From Gaeumannomyces sp. JS-464 (lineage: Eukaryota > Ascomycota > Sordariomycetes > Magnaporthales > Magnaporthaceae): a stretch of DNA of 64,000 bases. Made by a program: the position numbers and the translations under genes. Shown piece by piece: positions 1 through 11,822 of this stretch. How positions within the stretch are numbered: the first letter of the stretch is position 1; every line of letters starts with the position of its first letter. The stretch is from positions 4,402,001 through 4,466,000 of the forward strand of contig NGZR01000002.1 of NCBI GenBank assembly GCA_002197995.1, read 5' to 3'. Below the pieces are notes generated by a model, which was not told where the DNA came from, ran no database searches, and saw only the letters and a program-made list of their open reading frames with translations.

Positions 1-489
1 TGGCTCAGAACATATAGACATATCGACGTGCTGAACTCCGGAATACGAATGACACCAACCAATGCCGGGCCGATCGATGGCACGGTGACGGTTGCCGTTG
101 GCGATTGACGGGATGGAACCTGACCGTAGTCCAAGCCCGTATCTCCGCGTCAAGAAGAAATAGGCTAGGCGACGGGAGGCTAAGCCGCATCAATTCCGTC
201 GGTGCAGAGTCCATTGCCCCGTGCCCCGCCCCCTCCAGCATCAGCCAGATGATGGCATCGAAAGAGGGGGCTGGCCGAGCCCATTAGTCAGCTGGTAGCA
301 TCCACGGATGCCAAGTGGAGATTTCCATGTCCGAGGCTCCCGTCCGAGCAAAAGATGCCGCAAGAAAGCTCCTTGTGTTCGATCGAGCTGTCACACCGCC
401 CCTATTGAATCGAATCCACCCAGGTCAGACGCAGACGTTGGAAATATCAAGCGCAGCTATCTCCAGTAATCGATCACAATGGTTCGTCA
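1..489. other. gene-free left edge
   Basis: I see no supported gene here. Short ORFs on both strands have no family resemblance. The stretch is probably the 5' flank of the TMEM14-like gene that follows, plus the end of whatever lies beyond the window. Confidence 0.5.
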
Positions 490-935
490 ATGGCACCTTG
501 GATCAGCACCCTGGGTAATCATGGCCCAACCACTGACAGACTGCGGAGAACACAGGGTCTCGAAGTCGCAGCCTATGTCTTGTCTGGCCTGACCGCCTCT
601 GGCGGAATAATGGGCTATGTGAAGAGCGGGTCGCTGCCCTCAATGGTTGCAGGCTGCTCCGTCGGTCTTCTATGTAAGTCGCTCGAGCATCTCTGCCGCA
701 AGGGGTTTTACTGAAGGTGGATGCTCCTATTCTTGCGCCAGACGGCCTTGGAGCTTACAGGCTCCAGAACCGACAGCCGTACGGCGTCGAGCTGGCGCTC
801 CTCGCATCAGTCGTGCTCGGCGGCGCCTCTATCCCCCGTGCCATCCGCCTGAAGAAGCCAGTGCCCATCGCGCTGAGCCTGCTCTCAACATTCGGAGCCA
901 TCACCTTCGGCAACGCCCTCCGCCAGAAAGCGTAG
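490..935 (+). CDS. TMEM14 / UPF0136 family small membrane protein
   Basis: Small multi-pass membrane protein of the TMEM14 family, whose members sit in the mitochondrial inner membrane; vertebrate TMEM14C is linked to haem synthesis. Two exons, 490-673 and 742-935, join in phase (TA|C codon) through a GTAAGT donor and a CCAG acceptor and give about 125 residues. The join recreates the family core, a GYV..GS-PS-AG stretch, then YRLQNRQPYGVE, then LGGASIPRAIR and a GNA-R end. Several hydrophobic helices are visible. The start is uncertain: ATG 490 reads straight through, while ATG 479 with a 48-bp intron (GTAATC to CACAG, joining at 563) gives a shorter N-terminus closer to the usual family length. 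It converges on cmc2. The family call is firm; the function in fungi is inferred. Confidence 0.85.
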
Positions 936-1283
936 GGCAGCCCTCTCTTCACCAGCTACTCGATGGCACGCTACCTGTGCATCACGGCTACGTGTCCCGG
1001 CGTAGCGCTGCTGGCTGTTGAATTCGATATCCTATACGGTCGCAGGATTTATGGAGAAGTGCGCGGCATATGTCAGAGACACGCCTGCTTCTTTCGCCTT
1101 GTGTTCATAGTGTACAATTATAATACACGGCTGAGCAATGCAACGATGTTTCCTCGTGGTGACGTTCGTCGCTGTCAGGAGGGGGGGCCGGCGGGACTCG
1201 ATGGAGCTGGGCGTGGGACGGGCATTTTGGAATAGCGGTAGTCGACCCGGGGGGCATTTTGCTGTCGCATTTGGGCCGAGATA

Positions 1284-1663
1284 TCACGAGTTTTCGTCGA
1301 TTTCCTTCCACGCCGCCTTGATCCTCGCCTTTTTGTCATCGGTAGCGCTGCGGTTCTCGGCCTGGCGCTTTACTCTTTCCGCCCTCAGGCACTTGGTGAG
1401 CGCCTCCTTTGCATCGTTGCACATGCCCATCGACTTCCAAAGGAACCCGCGGGCATGACACTCCTCGAACGCAGCGATAACCTCCTCGCACCCTATAGAC
1501 ACATGCGTACACAGGTAAGCAGGTGTGAGACCCAAGTCCGCCAATCCCCAGCCATGCGGCATCGAGTCTAATTGATATCTCTGTTGTGAGAACGTGGGGG
1601 AGGGACGGGAAAGGGAGGGCCGCCTGTACCTGCACTGCTTTGAGTGTGGAGATGGGGATGCAT
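1284..1663 (-). CDS. cmc2: COX assembly mitochondrial protein Cmc2 (twin CX9C)
   Basis: Small intermembrane-space protein needed for cytochrome c oxidase biogenesis, imported by the Mia40 disulfide relay. Two exons on the minus strand, 1663-1630 and 1492-1284, joined in phase 1, give 80 residues, the usual size. The first exon encodes the typical MHPHLHT start. The second holds the twin CX9C: Cys13/Cys23 and Cys36/Cys46, each pair spaced by exactly nine residues. The C-terminus IKAAWKEIDE is characteristic of Cmc2. The intron is 137 bp with a GTACAG donor and a TATAG acceptor. It is transcribed divergently from the prefoldin gene. No frame problems. Confidence 0.93.
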
Positions 1664-2050
1664 TGTCTCCTGTATGCTACCAGTAGCGTATGCTTGGTCC
1701 AAGAATCCAGTACAAGGCGATGGTGAGGGTCTTGCCGCTACACCGATGCTCTTGCGCCAAAATTGTTTGATGTTGGAGGCAAGTGGCGCGAGATGCTGAT
1801 GGAAAGAATCCAATTCCCCGACCCACCGCAAGCGGGCGCCATTTTGCGGCCCCACTACACAGTCCTGGCAGCGCACCAGCTCTGGAGGTCGGCGGCGTCG
1901 ATACCTGAGCCAGCTCCCGCACTCTGCGACAACCCCAGAATTTATCAGATCGGTCGTGTGGGTAAAACCGTCGACCCTCCACAACGTGCCGGCACAGCTT
2001 GGTATCAAGCAGAGCTCTCGACACAAGGCTCCTTTCGCCAACTGCCCAGC
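1664..2050. promoter_or_regulatory. shared cmc2 / prefoldin-2 head-to-head promoter
   Basis: 387 bp separate the start codons of cmc2 (minus) and the prefoldin subunit 2 gene (plus), so this must contain both promoters and both 5' leaders. I recognise no clear TATA box. Bidirectionality is inferred from gene orientation only. Confidence 0.6.
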
Positions 2051-2749
2051 ATGGCGACTCAGCAGGTCTCGGTCAAAAAGCAGCAAGGTACGCGTGCCAA
2101 GAAATCGAACCGACCACCAAGAGGGGCTTGTCGACGTGCTAAGTCGTGTCTTTCTCGCTCCAGAATTGCAGGCACAGTATACCAACTACAAGGACACCCT
2201 CCAGCAGGTGGCCAGAAAAATCGGTGACGTTGAGCAGGAGGCAGAGGAGCATAAGTAAGTCATGACGCGGGCATCCTCAGATTTTCGTTTTCCCCCGCCC
2301 GGAGAGGGAAGAGGCGCACGCATTCGGACTATCCAAGTTTCCCAACCCTCTAAGCCCCCGTGACCAACTCACCGCTCTGCCAAAAATAAAACAAACAAAC
2401 AAACACATCTTCCTCACCGCTCATCTGGCTGACCCGGCATAACCAGACTTGTTCTCGAGACGTTGGAGCCCCTTCCAGGTGACCGGAAGTGCTTCCGCCT
2501 CATCAACGGTGTGCTAGTCGAGAGGACCGTCAAAGACGTTGTGCCGGCTCTCAAGACAAATGCCGAGGGGCTGCGCAAGGTCCTGGAGGATCTGGTAAAG
2601 CAGTACAAGACGAAGGAGGATGATTTTGAGAAGTGGAAGGTGCCTAACCCGCCCCGATGCTCCGTCCTGCATTCCAAGATTTGAGTACGTGTCACTGACA
2701 GAAATCTACGCCACAGAAGAGAAATAACGTCCAGGTTGTGCAGTCTTAG
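2051..2749 (+). CDS. gim4: prefoldin subunit 2
   Basis: Beta-type subunit of the hexameric prefoldin (GimC) chaperone, which hands nascent actin and tubulin to the cytosolic chaperonin. Four exons: 2051-2087, 2164-2254, 2447-2639 and 2717-2749. All phases fit and give 117 residues, normal for Pfd2. The N-terminal and C-terminal helices are coiled coils. The central hairpin has the typical PLPGDRKCFRLINGVLVERT segment. The last exon adds only ten residues (ending VVQS) after a weak GTGCCT donor; without that splice the ORF would end in an unrelated VPNPPRC tail, so I prefer the spliced form. The start MATQQVS is followed by a GTACGC donor. Divergent from cmc2. Confidence 0.93.
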
Positions 2750-5700
2750 GCTGGAGCAGCCAGCAAATATGCGATGATGGAACGTAGAAGAGAATACGAG
2801 ACACAAAGCCCGCGCATGGAAAGGGGCATCGGCGTGTTCGTCTGGACACCCTAGAGCACCTTTAGTGAGTTGGATTTTGGGGATGAGCCTCGGCTGCCAG
2901 CTCACACGTTCCATGGGATGAACCAGGCGGCCGTACTGAGGCTGCAGAAAACGGCCACAGAGTGCCCCTTTAAGGTGACGAAAGGCAAGTTTCAGGATGC
3001 TGCACCTATCTGCGATGCTAGCTAAACTCAGCCAACATGGTGGTGGGTGTGAGCTGTACAAAAATTCACTGGTGTGGTGGAGTGATGCAGCGTCCCTCGG
3101 CAGCAAGGGCGTCTCGATGCCCAACCGGCAGTTTTGAGTCCATGGCCGTCATTGGAGGCCGTTGGGCTCTGATAGGGCACTGCGGATCAACTTGTCTTTC
3201 TAGGTATTTCTTTTATTCATTCTTTTTTTCCCTAGCAGAAACTACAGACAGAACTGGAAAGGGGAGGTGAAAGAAAAGAAAGAAAAAAAAGAGGTTGACA
3301 CTCGCAGCCGGTGAGACCCAGGGTGGTGGGAGGGTGACAGGGAGGAATGGATGGCATTGGCGCTGGTATGACGTTAAGGGGCTGAAGTCTCACTTGGCCA
3401 TGTATCATGGGGCTTAGGACATCGTGTTGTCATTGTAACGGGGTTCGCCAGCCCTGGACTCTGTCACCGATACCCGAACACGCCCATGGACCTGTTCGCA
3501 GACTTGCGAGGCCAACAGTCCTAGTCGGGACGTCACCACGAAACTGGGATGGATCCAGGGCTGCCATCCCATTATCCCGCATGCCGAGGGGATGCCTGTA
3601 GGAATGAGAGCGTAGCGCAGGAATCGCCTGTGCTGCCAACTACCCAAAATGAGGAGTTTGGTATAAGAAAACTTGGATCCAATGCTCACTTAGACCGAGG
3701 AGTGATGGGGATCAAACGAAACAAGTTGATATGGAAGGACTGAATCTTTTGCACGCCACTGGGATGGCAAAAATTGCCCACTCATTGTTGTAACATGAAC
3801 ATTCCCTCTTAGGTCAGCTGGCAGGCAGGTCACAGGGGTCTCTCCCACATCAAGCCCGGCTTCGAGCAATCACTGCCATATGCGACCCGTTTTCGTGCAA
3901 AGGCAATGTGCTCTGATCTGGCCATGCTGCGGGTTTTCCTCCGTTTCTGGAAATCGGGAAATGATCCTGGCATTCGTTTGCCCCAGTCTTCTCCCAGTTT
4001 TTGAGGGGTGGTGATTCGTCTCCGCACCCTCCTTCCTGACTTGTAGAACCCGCGGGGCTGGACAGGATGGCTATTCGAGGGTAAATCTTCCAATGAAAAT
4101 GGCCAACGTCATGTAATTTTGTCATTGGCCGAGGGGCAGGGGAAAATGAACAAAGGGGAGTTGAGGGACCTGGGCCCTGGCAGTTGAAATTTAAGGTGGC
4201 CGTTTCAAGGTTGTCGCTTTGGAGCGGAACATCGGTCATTTTTCCTTGGTCGCACTCCACACTAGCTTGCTGCTCCTCCGACTGGAGAAGTCGCCCATCT
4301 AGTCTTACGTGTGACTGACGGGTGTGACTAGGCCGTCTAGGGAAACAGACAGTTCGCTATTGGGGACCAACGGCATCGACGGAGGGCGAGCCAAGAGACG
4401 GTTTTGTTTGGGTAACCAGTGAAGGCCGGCACAAAAGCCCGAAGCGGCTACCTGCTCACTCCATTGTCTTGAACTTGCGAGTTTAGGCTTTCGCACCCTC
4501 CCGCGCCCGTGTACGTACCACCCACACACACCAGGGAGAGAGAGAGGTACGTTGTCGATGGACATGAGCTGGTTGGCCGTGCTGCAATTGGCAAATCAAC
4601 CTCCGTGCTCACCCTCCATAGGGGGTGCATTTGCCGGTACCCAAGATCCCTCTGACTCGGCTCGTTCGACGACAAGTTGCGGACCTCACTTGCACATTCT
4701 GGGAGGAAACCTGCCAGATACCTGGTGAATACTCTTGCCGGCTCAGCGGCCGGCAACAACGGGGTCGATACCCAACATGCGGTTAGCCGTAGCGTGGCCC
4801 AGAACCTCTGGTTTTCTGGTCTGGTCACCCTGATTCTAGACCGCTTGTGCGAGGAGGACGAGTCCCTCCAAAGCATCCGTCATGGATTGCCTGACCGCTA
4901 CTGCGGCTGGAGTGAGATCGGGTCTTGATCCCTGGATCCCTACCTGCCCAGGCGCATACGTAGGTGGCAGCTTGCGGCGCCAGGCGCGGGGACGGAGCCA
5001 TGATCGAGATTGGGACGAGGGCCGCCGCCTGGTCGGGCTTTGGGTGTCTTGGTTGGCTGGCTCTCCAACGGGAACATGCATTATTCTCAGGTTGACACCG
5101 GATCCCAAGGCAGATCATGCGAGTCGGCACGCCAACCTAATTTGACTGACAGGCGAATAGCGAGCCGAAAGATTTCCTGGCATCCTGTCAACAAATTTCT
5201 TTCCACGGCATAGTAGCGCCTAATCCAAGCTGGACGCGAGGGTAGGTGAGGGGTAGTGTGGGGAAGAGAGAGGAGAGGGCGGTAGCTGGGGGGATTCTTT
5301 GGATTCGCGCTGAATCTTGCAATTTCCAGCTTCATGTTCCGTCAAGTGCGGCTGGCAAGTGCCGCCCGGCCATGCGCACAATGCGCAGCGGCCACCAAGT
5401 TGGGGTATGTTAGCTCGTTTCCAGGCCCTGCAGCCTTGCAACCGCCGGCACCAATGCAGCGCCGACTGTTGGGCGCGCGCGGGCAGGACAGGCAGGCGAG
5501 CCATCACCGACCGCGTCCCGCGTGGAGGCGTCTTGCTGATGCGGCCATCCCTCCTCCATCACTGCCTTAGCTGCCCTCCACGCGCACGAGCGGGGGTGCC
5601 GGGCTCCACCGTGCGTGCTCTGCGTGATTGCTGCTCAGTCAGGGCCGTCCAGACTTGGCCTTGACCGCAAAACAGACCCGCTTCACTCCCGCGCCGCCCT

Positions 5701-7272
5701 CCCATTGATTCTCTCCCAACCTGCACCACCCCACGCCTTTGCTGTGTACTTTGTATGCACCTGTCGCTTCCTGCTGTTGACGGGGCTTGCAGCTGTTTGA
5801 TCCAAGGCACGCGCGGGACCGAACCTGAGCCTCGACGACCGCCTGCGTTTGTCGTCATAATCGAGTCTGCATCGGACGAGGTGAGTGAGGCCCGCCAGCT
5901 CAGAGCTTTTGCCATGCGCCGCGCCTCGGCCTGCGCGCGCGCTCCTTCGGCCCCCCCTCTTCTCCAGATCCTGTATCGCAAGCCCTGTTTTCCATGTTGT
6001 TTCCCGCTCGCTGGGTATGCGTACCTACACGTACTCTCTACTACGTACCTCCCCTACCTGCTCTCGAGGTACTGCCCTGCCCACCCTGCTTGCTGTCTCA
6101 GGCACGGCTCCCCTCCCAAATCCACCAGCCCGAGACCCGTGAGCTGTGTGTGGCCGCTGGGCTGCCACGACCGCACTCATTGGCCCTTTTTTTCGCCCGC
6201 CTGGCCCCCCCCCTTTCCCCGATGTTCCATACTGCTGCCTTTTATTTTATTCGATTTTATTTTATCCCCTAAATGCTTAATCGGCTTTTATTTTCCTCGC
6301 CTCTGACTCGACGCTGCAGACAACAAATCCTCGATCGGGGCCGCACAACGCGCACTCGTCGGTGAAAATATCAGCCAATCCCCGTCAAGCCGGCTATTTC
6401 TTGCGCTATTGGAGCGCCGGAGACAAGGGAGACAGGGAAAAAGAGAGACGTTGCCCAAGCTTGTCTGCTACCTTGCGACCAAGACTGTAGGTAGGCAACC
6501 AACCATGTTGAAGCCCTTGGATGGGTGTAACCTGCGCGGCCCCGTGGCTGGCCGCACACACACATCCACACACTCTCTCCTTTACGGAACCGCTCCCGGC
6601 TTGTGGTTGTCTCCCGCAAACCTGCGTGCTGGTCCGACTGCTCGCCCAACGCCTGACTGCCTGGACGAGTACCTGGCCAACTGTCTCCGACGGTACCGTT
6701 CTTGTTGCGAGGGGTGTGGGGGAGTGGCAGCAACGAAAGACGCCAAAGGGTCGGTCGGGCGGGATCGGGCGGGCGGGCGAGACGAAACGGCCGACTGCCT
6801 GCGAGCAAGTCGTCCTGGCCCCGAACTCTCTACTGGCGACGCCGCTCCCCGGGAGGCCAAGCGGCCTCCTAGACACACTCCTCGCAGAGCGGAGTGTGGG
6901 GACCCGCTGCAAGCATCAGCAACTTAAGCACTTGGGACAGCGCAGGCCGGTGTATCCGCCCACCCCCCTTCCAGCTGCTCCGTCCAGCCCACCTCCCGAC
7001 CACGTCAAAGGCCCTGCTTCCGTCACTGCCTGGTAGTCGGGCTATGATGTGGTAGCCGTAAAAAAAAGAAACCCCCGTCGTTCGGGACACGCGAAGCATG
7101 ACTGACGCAGCATTGCAGGCCCAGGCCAAGCCCCCTACCCCCCGGACACCAGAATAGTCTACGAGGCTTGCAACCCTGCAACGTGTAAGAGCACCTTACC
7201 TCCAACAGCCTGTGCGAGCTCGCAGTCCAAGGAATTTACAAGAAGCCCGCACCCGCCTGCAGGTAGCCAAAT
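2750..7272. other. 4.5-kb gene-free stretch upstream of hap3
   Basis: No ORF on either strand resembles a protein family or shows sustained fungal codon bias. The left part would hold the prefoldin 3' UTR. From about 5.2 to 7.2 kb the sequence is pyrimidine-rich on the plus strand (C and T runs near 6180-6300, GGGCGG motifs near 6770), which looks like a long promoter or leader of hap3. A GTGAGT at 5880 and a CTGCAG ending at 6319 could bound a leader intron, but I cannot show it. The size would also allow a noncoding RNA gene; nothing in the sequence proves one. Confidence 0.4.
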
Positions 7273-8546
7273 ATGTCGGACTCCCCCCAATCCAATCCAA
7301 AGGAAGTCGAGGGTGTACAATCACCCGACGAGGAAGCACCAATGAACGATTCTCAGGATCCACAGGGAGGCGCGCTCTCCTATGAGCAGTTCGAGGTCAA
7401 GGAGCAGGACCGGTGGTTGCCAATAGCCAATGGTATGTGAATCCCTCTGTCTCCCTTCTCCCCTTCTCTCCCTCTCTTCGTGCCTGCGTCCTGGTCCTGG
7501 GCCGTGATTCGCATGCACGCGCGCCGCGCGCCATATCGTCCACTCTGCTTCGACCCGTATGGAGTCAGCATCGGTCTCTCCCTGGCTGCGTTTACTGGTC
7601 GACCAACTGCTGCCTCTACCGCCTGCCCTGCCTGATCCGCACCCACATGCCCCTGGCCGTTAGCCTGTATCGACACCCGCGTCTGCAGTATCTTATCTGC
7701 TGCCCCCCTTTAATCCATGTCCCACGACTCTTCATCCTCTAGGTCGCCCGAAGCGCCTCGCGCTTCGTCTTCCAAGACCGACAAGCAGCAACATGATTCC
7801 TACGATGCTAACATACGCAACTTCGCACCAGTGGCCCGCATCATGAAGAATGCACTGCCCGACAACGCCAAGATTGCTAAGGAGGCAAAGGAGTGCATGC
7901 AGGAGTGTGTGAGCGAGTTCATCTCCTTCATCACCAGCGAAGGTGAGCTCCGCCGACATTTCCTTTGTCTTTGCTTTGTTTATCCAGCGTTAGCGACGAC
8001 CACCAAACATCCGCGCCGTGCCTGATGCGTGGGAGAGGCGCCATAAGCGCGTTTGCGCCTTGCATGAATGCTGACCTATCACAGCGTCGGAGAAGTGCCA
8101 TCAGGAGAAACGGAAGACAGTCAATGGCGAGGACATTTTGTTCGCCATGACTTCTCTCGGCTTCGAGAACTACGCAGAGGCTTTGAAGATCTACCTCGCA
8201 AAATACCGTGAGGTATGTGGGTTCCATCTTATCCATCGGAACTACCTTTTTCTCCTTCCGTCTCCCTTCCTTCGCCCCCTTCTTTCGTCAGCGCGCCGTC
8301 CACGCTCTTGTCCTCTGACTGTTGCTCTAGCAGTCTCAATCGACCCGCGGCGATGGCCAGCAAAACCGCCCGAGCAGCCAAGGCTACGGTGCTCCGCCGG
8401 GGTCTGCATCCGGGCCGAACCCAGCCTCGTCGGCCTTCCCGGGCGGCGAACTCGGTCAACAGCAAGGAGACGGCACCGGCGACGCCGCAAGCTATCTGTA
8501 CAATGCCCAGGGCGGACACAACGGCGCTGCTCCGGGCGAGTACTGA
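7273..8546 (+). CDS. hap3: CCAAT-binding factor subunit Hap3 / NF-YB
   Basis: Histone-fold subunit of the CCAAT-binding HAP complex, pairing with Hap5 and Hap2. In filamentous fungi the complex also recruits HapX for iron control and senses redox state. Four exons: 7273-7432, 7832-7942, 8085-8212 and 8331-8546, all in phase, give 204 residues. The conserved core starts at RWLPIAN at the end of exon 1 and continues as [52 protein letters not shown] and [14 protein letters not shown]. The first intron is about 400 bp, long for this window, and falls in the middle of the core. The C-terminal tail, rich in Gln, Gly and Ser, is typical of filamentous ascomycetes. No frame problems. Confidence 0.97.
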
Positions 8547-9731
8547 ACACAACTCGCGGGCAAGCACGGAAGGAAGCAAAATCGCACCCGGCTGTCTTCG
8601 TGATGGTGCCGACCATCTCAGTCCCCGAATAATCGGTCGTCACACCGCCCCTCGTCAGACCTTTCAACCATGCTGCGCCCCTGGATAGACTCGATTTTCG
8701 CCCAGCTGGGCCAGGGGCCCGATCGAGTCTACTGCCCATCTGGACATATTCCAAGGCGCCGGCACGAAAACGCTTTCCTGCACTGTTTTTTTTATATGTG
8801 TACATGATTTGGGAAATGCTGGAGCGCCGGTGGAATCCGTGGGTTCGGTTGGCTTTGACATTTTCTTTTCCTTGCTCGACCTTGGTATTCGGTAGACTTT
8901 CCCTCAAGAGGCGTTCCCTGTGCTTCGCCATGTTTTGCTTGGGAGCGGTCTTGAGCGGCATGTACCCATTTCTACAGTACTCGTTGGATTCCGACAGAGG
9001 GGAATGGCAGACAGCGGCCTCCAGGGGTCTGGATATCCAGAAATCGGAAGCCGCTTGCTCGTCGATGGAGCTAACTATTGTGGTTCTGAAACATGTTGTG
9101 CATTTAGTTCATTCTGTTGTTATTCTCAAACCCAACTTGTTTTTCTCTTATTTCTTCTCTCTTCTGCAAGCAGCTTGTATTTCTCTTCATTCTCTCTCTC
9201 GCAGGCGAGCTCATTAGCTTTGTAAAAAATAAAAAAACGAAAAAAAAAAACCATGACATGATGATGCCTTCAATCCCCCCGCCAATGTAGATTCCGCCCT
9301 GCCTCACGTGTGCCGCTCCACTTCCCCATAATTCAGATCACAATAAACTTTTTTTTTTTTTTGCCTGCATTTGAACTTTTCAAAAGGCCCTCCAACGCAC
9401 GGGCCACTAGGCAGCCCATCTCCAACTCTCACAATATTTTGATCTTGGTATTCAATTGAAGCGACATCTCCAACCAGTCCAAATCGCTAACCGACCCGAA
9501 ACACCATTTGCAGAACAGCTTGGGAGCGAATACACTGTTATACTATGTTTAGCCCAGACTCGCTCTCATTTTCCATCTGGTTTCTGGACCACAGCCTAGC
9601 CTAGAGAGGCCAGCCTAGGCAGCCGCACCGTTTCTCACCCCCCCAAACCACTCCTCCCACGGGGTAGCCTAGCAAGAGGAAACACATCACAAGGCGGCGA
9701 ATCGCCCATTTCTTCTCACCCCACTGCAACC
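8547..9731. other. hap3-rrn3 spacer
   Basis: Holds the hap3 3' UTR and the rrn3 promoter. A run of 14 T lies at 9349-9362 and A-rich tracts near 9220-9250. No ORF here is convincing. Confidence 0.5.
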
Positions 9732-11822
9732 ATGACGACATCAGCCTCTCGCACAACCCTGTCGGGGTCTTCCTACCCCTCTCCAGCGCCATCCCAGAAC
9801 TCTGCCCTGGGCAAGAAGCCGATCCTGCGGACGCCGCAGCCGGTGCTTTCTACCAAGAGGAAACGAGGTGCCGACCCGGAAGACGGCTTCGACAGCAGCC
9901 CGACGAAGCGACTCAAACATGTCACCTTTGACTTGGCCGCCAACATGACGGTGGACATCCAAACCCGGACGCTCGAGGAGACCAAGCGCGAGGTTCGGAG
10001 GGCTCTCGGGGACCGCAGCCGTGGCGACACCGAGGGTTACGACGGGCTCAAGGCCGTTTTCCAGAACGACAGGCAACGATACGTCGCTCCGATAGTGGGT
10101 GAGGACGAGGATTGCCTGAAGCCGCAAGAGCTCATCGTCTACGTCGTCGCGCTCTCCACCTGCACGCCGCTGCTGGACAAGTCCTGCTCCGACCTCATCA
10201 AGAGCGTGATGCGATGCTCATGGCTCGGCAGGGATGATGCTTTCTGCAAGGCGTACACCCAATTTCTGGCCGGCTTGATCAGCGCCCAGGGAACGACGCT
10301 GGAGCTAGTGCTGTCCATGATCACCGAGAAGTTCAAGGACTATCGCGAGTCGGCCTGGAACGTGCCCGACTTTCCCAAGGTCAGCGTCGAGCTAGCGCAC
10401 GATCGACTCCACGGCGCGCTGGCCTACATCCTGAGGCTGTTCCCGGCCGCCCGGGCCGTGCTGTGCAACCTGCTGGCTAAGCACTTCCCCTACCTGGAGG
10501 AATCGAAGCGGGCGCACACATCCTATGTCGACAACCTTCTCCGGCTGAGGCGGTATGCGCCAGACCTGGGCCAAGATATTATGGAACTGATTATCGACCG
10601 TCTCGTAAAAATCGACGTGCAGGTCCAGTTCGATCTCGAGGACATGGACGATGACCTGACGGCAGCCATCGTGCTCCAGCTCGACGCTGGCAAGACAAAC
10701 GACGCGATGGACCCGGCGGACTCGGACGATAGCGATGTCGAGTCTATTGCTAGCGATGACAGCGACTTTGATGCCGAGGCCAACAGGATAGAATCCGGGG
10801 CCACGACTATTCAGAAGCTGGACGCCGTCATGGACACTCTTTTCGAGCTGTACAAGCCGAGGTTCGAGAAGCCCGAGTCTGAAGACGCGAAGGAGTGCCT
10901 GGCAGACATGATATCCGACTTTGTCAACCTGATCCTGCCAACCTACAAGTCGCGACACACGCAATTCCTTGTCTTCCACTTCAGCCAGTACGCCCCGGAG
11001 CTGATGGACCTGTTCGTCGGAACGCTGTTCAATCTCGCATTCGAGTCGAACCGACCCATGGCGCTTCGACAGTCGGCCACAGCGTACCTGGCCAGCTACG
11101 TTGCTCGGGGAGGCCTGGTGCCAGCCGAGATTGTGCAGAACGTGGTCAACCTCCTGTGCCACCACATCGAAGGCCAGATGAGGAGCCACATGGAGGGATG
11201 CCGCGGCCCAGATCTGCGGCGCTACAAGCACCTGTACTGCTTGGTGCAGGCGCTCCTGTACATATTCTGCTTTAGGTGGAAGGAGCTTGTGACCTGGGCG
11301 CCCGACATCGTGGACCAAGAGGACCTTTCATCGTATCTCGGGCACGACCTGGAGTGGATACCTGGCTTCAGGGAGTCGATGAGCCGGATGATCCATAGCC
11401 GGTTCAACCCACTCAAGGTGTGCTCGCAGGCCATCGTGAACGAGTTTGCCGACCTCGCGCGGCACCTCAAGTTCATGTATGTCTACCCGCTGCTGGAGAG
11501 CAACAAGCGCGTGCATCTCTCGCAGTTTGTTTCGGGAGACTACTCAACGGGCGGCGCCCTCCGAGATACTTGCAGCGACCCTTACGACGAGAAGGCGCTC
11601 CAGTTGGAAGCATACTTTCCGTTTGATCCCTACCAGCTTCCCATCAGCAAGCGATGGATCAACGACGACTATGTCAAGTGGCGGACGCTAACAGACCTCC
11701 ATGAGAGAGAGGAGGATCTGGATCAAAACGATATATCCGATGTTGAGGGGGAGAACGCAGAGAATGGCGAGGAGTATGCAGAAGAGGGGACAGCGACAGA
11801 TGCTGAGAACGACGACGACTGA
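9732..11822 (+). CDS. rrn3: RNA polymerase I initiation factor Rrn3 (TIF-IA)
   Basis: Rrn3 bridges RNA polymerase I to the core promoter factor and makes the polymerase competent to start rRNA transcription; it is a target of growth signalling in yeast and mammals. Single exon, 696 residues, near the usual size. After a basic Ser/Pro-rich N-terminus come the HEAT-like helical repeats, with recognisable segments around LKPQELIVYVVALS, FLAGLISAQGT, HDRLHGALAYILRLFP, YAPDLGQDIMELIIDRL and FNPLKVCSQAIVNEFA. An acidic Ser/Asp loop (SDDSDVES...DDSDFDAE) interrupts the fold around residues 328-345, as in other Rrn3 proteins, and the C-terminus is acidic. The ATG at 9732 is the first in frame. The 2.1-kb frame is unbroken, unlike several neighbours. 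Confidence 0.95.
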   Translation: MTTSASRTTLSGSSYPSPAPSQNSALGKKPILRTPQPVLSTKRKRGADPEDGFDSSPTKRLKHVTFDLAANMTVDIQTRTLEETKREVRRALGDRSRGDTEGYDGLKAVFQNDRQRYVAPIVGEDEDCLKPQELIVYVVALSTCTPLLDKSCSDLIKSVMRCSWLGRDDAFCKAYTQFLAGLISAQGTTLELVLSMITEKFKDYRESAWNVPDFPKVSVELAHDRLHGALAYILRLFPAARAVLCNLLAKHFPYLEESKRAHTSYVDNLLRLRRYAPDLGQDIMELIIDRLVKIDVQVQFDLEDMDDDLTAAIVLQLDAGKTNDAMDPADSDDSDVESIASDDSDFDAEANRIESGATTIQKLDAVMDTLFELYKPRFEKPESEDAKECLADMISDFVNLILPTYKSRHTQFLVFHFSQYAPELMDLFVGTLFNLAFESNRPMALRQSATAYLASYVARGGLVPAEIVQNVVNLLCHHIEGQMRSHMEGCRGPDLRRYKHLYCLVQALLYIFCFRWKELVTWAPDIVDQEDLSSYLGHDLEWIPGFRESMSRMIHSRFNPLKVCSQAIVNEFADLARHLKFMYVYPLLESNKRVHLSQFVSGDYSTGGALRDTCSDPYDEKALQLEAYFPFDPYQLPISKRWINDDYVKWRTLTDLHEREEDLDQNDISDVEGENAENGEEYAEEGTATDAENDDD

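Noticed and set aside
4448..5145. Overlapping ORFs of 83-142 codons on both strands
   Set aside because: No codon bias, no ATG-based model with splice sites, no resemblance; treated as noncoding.
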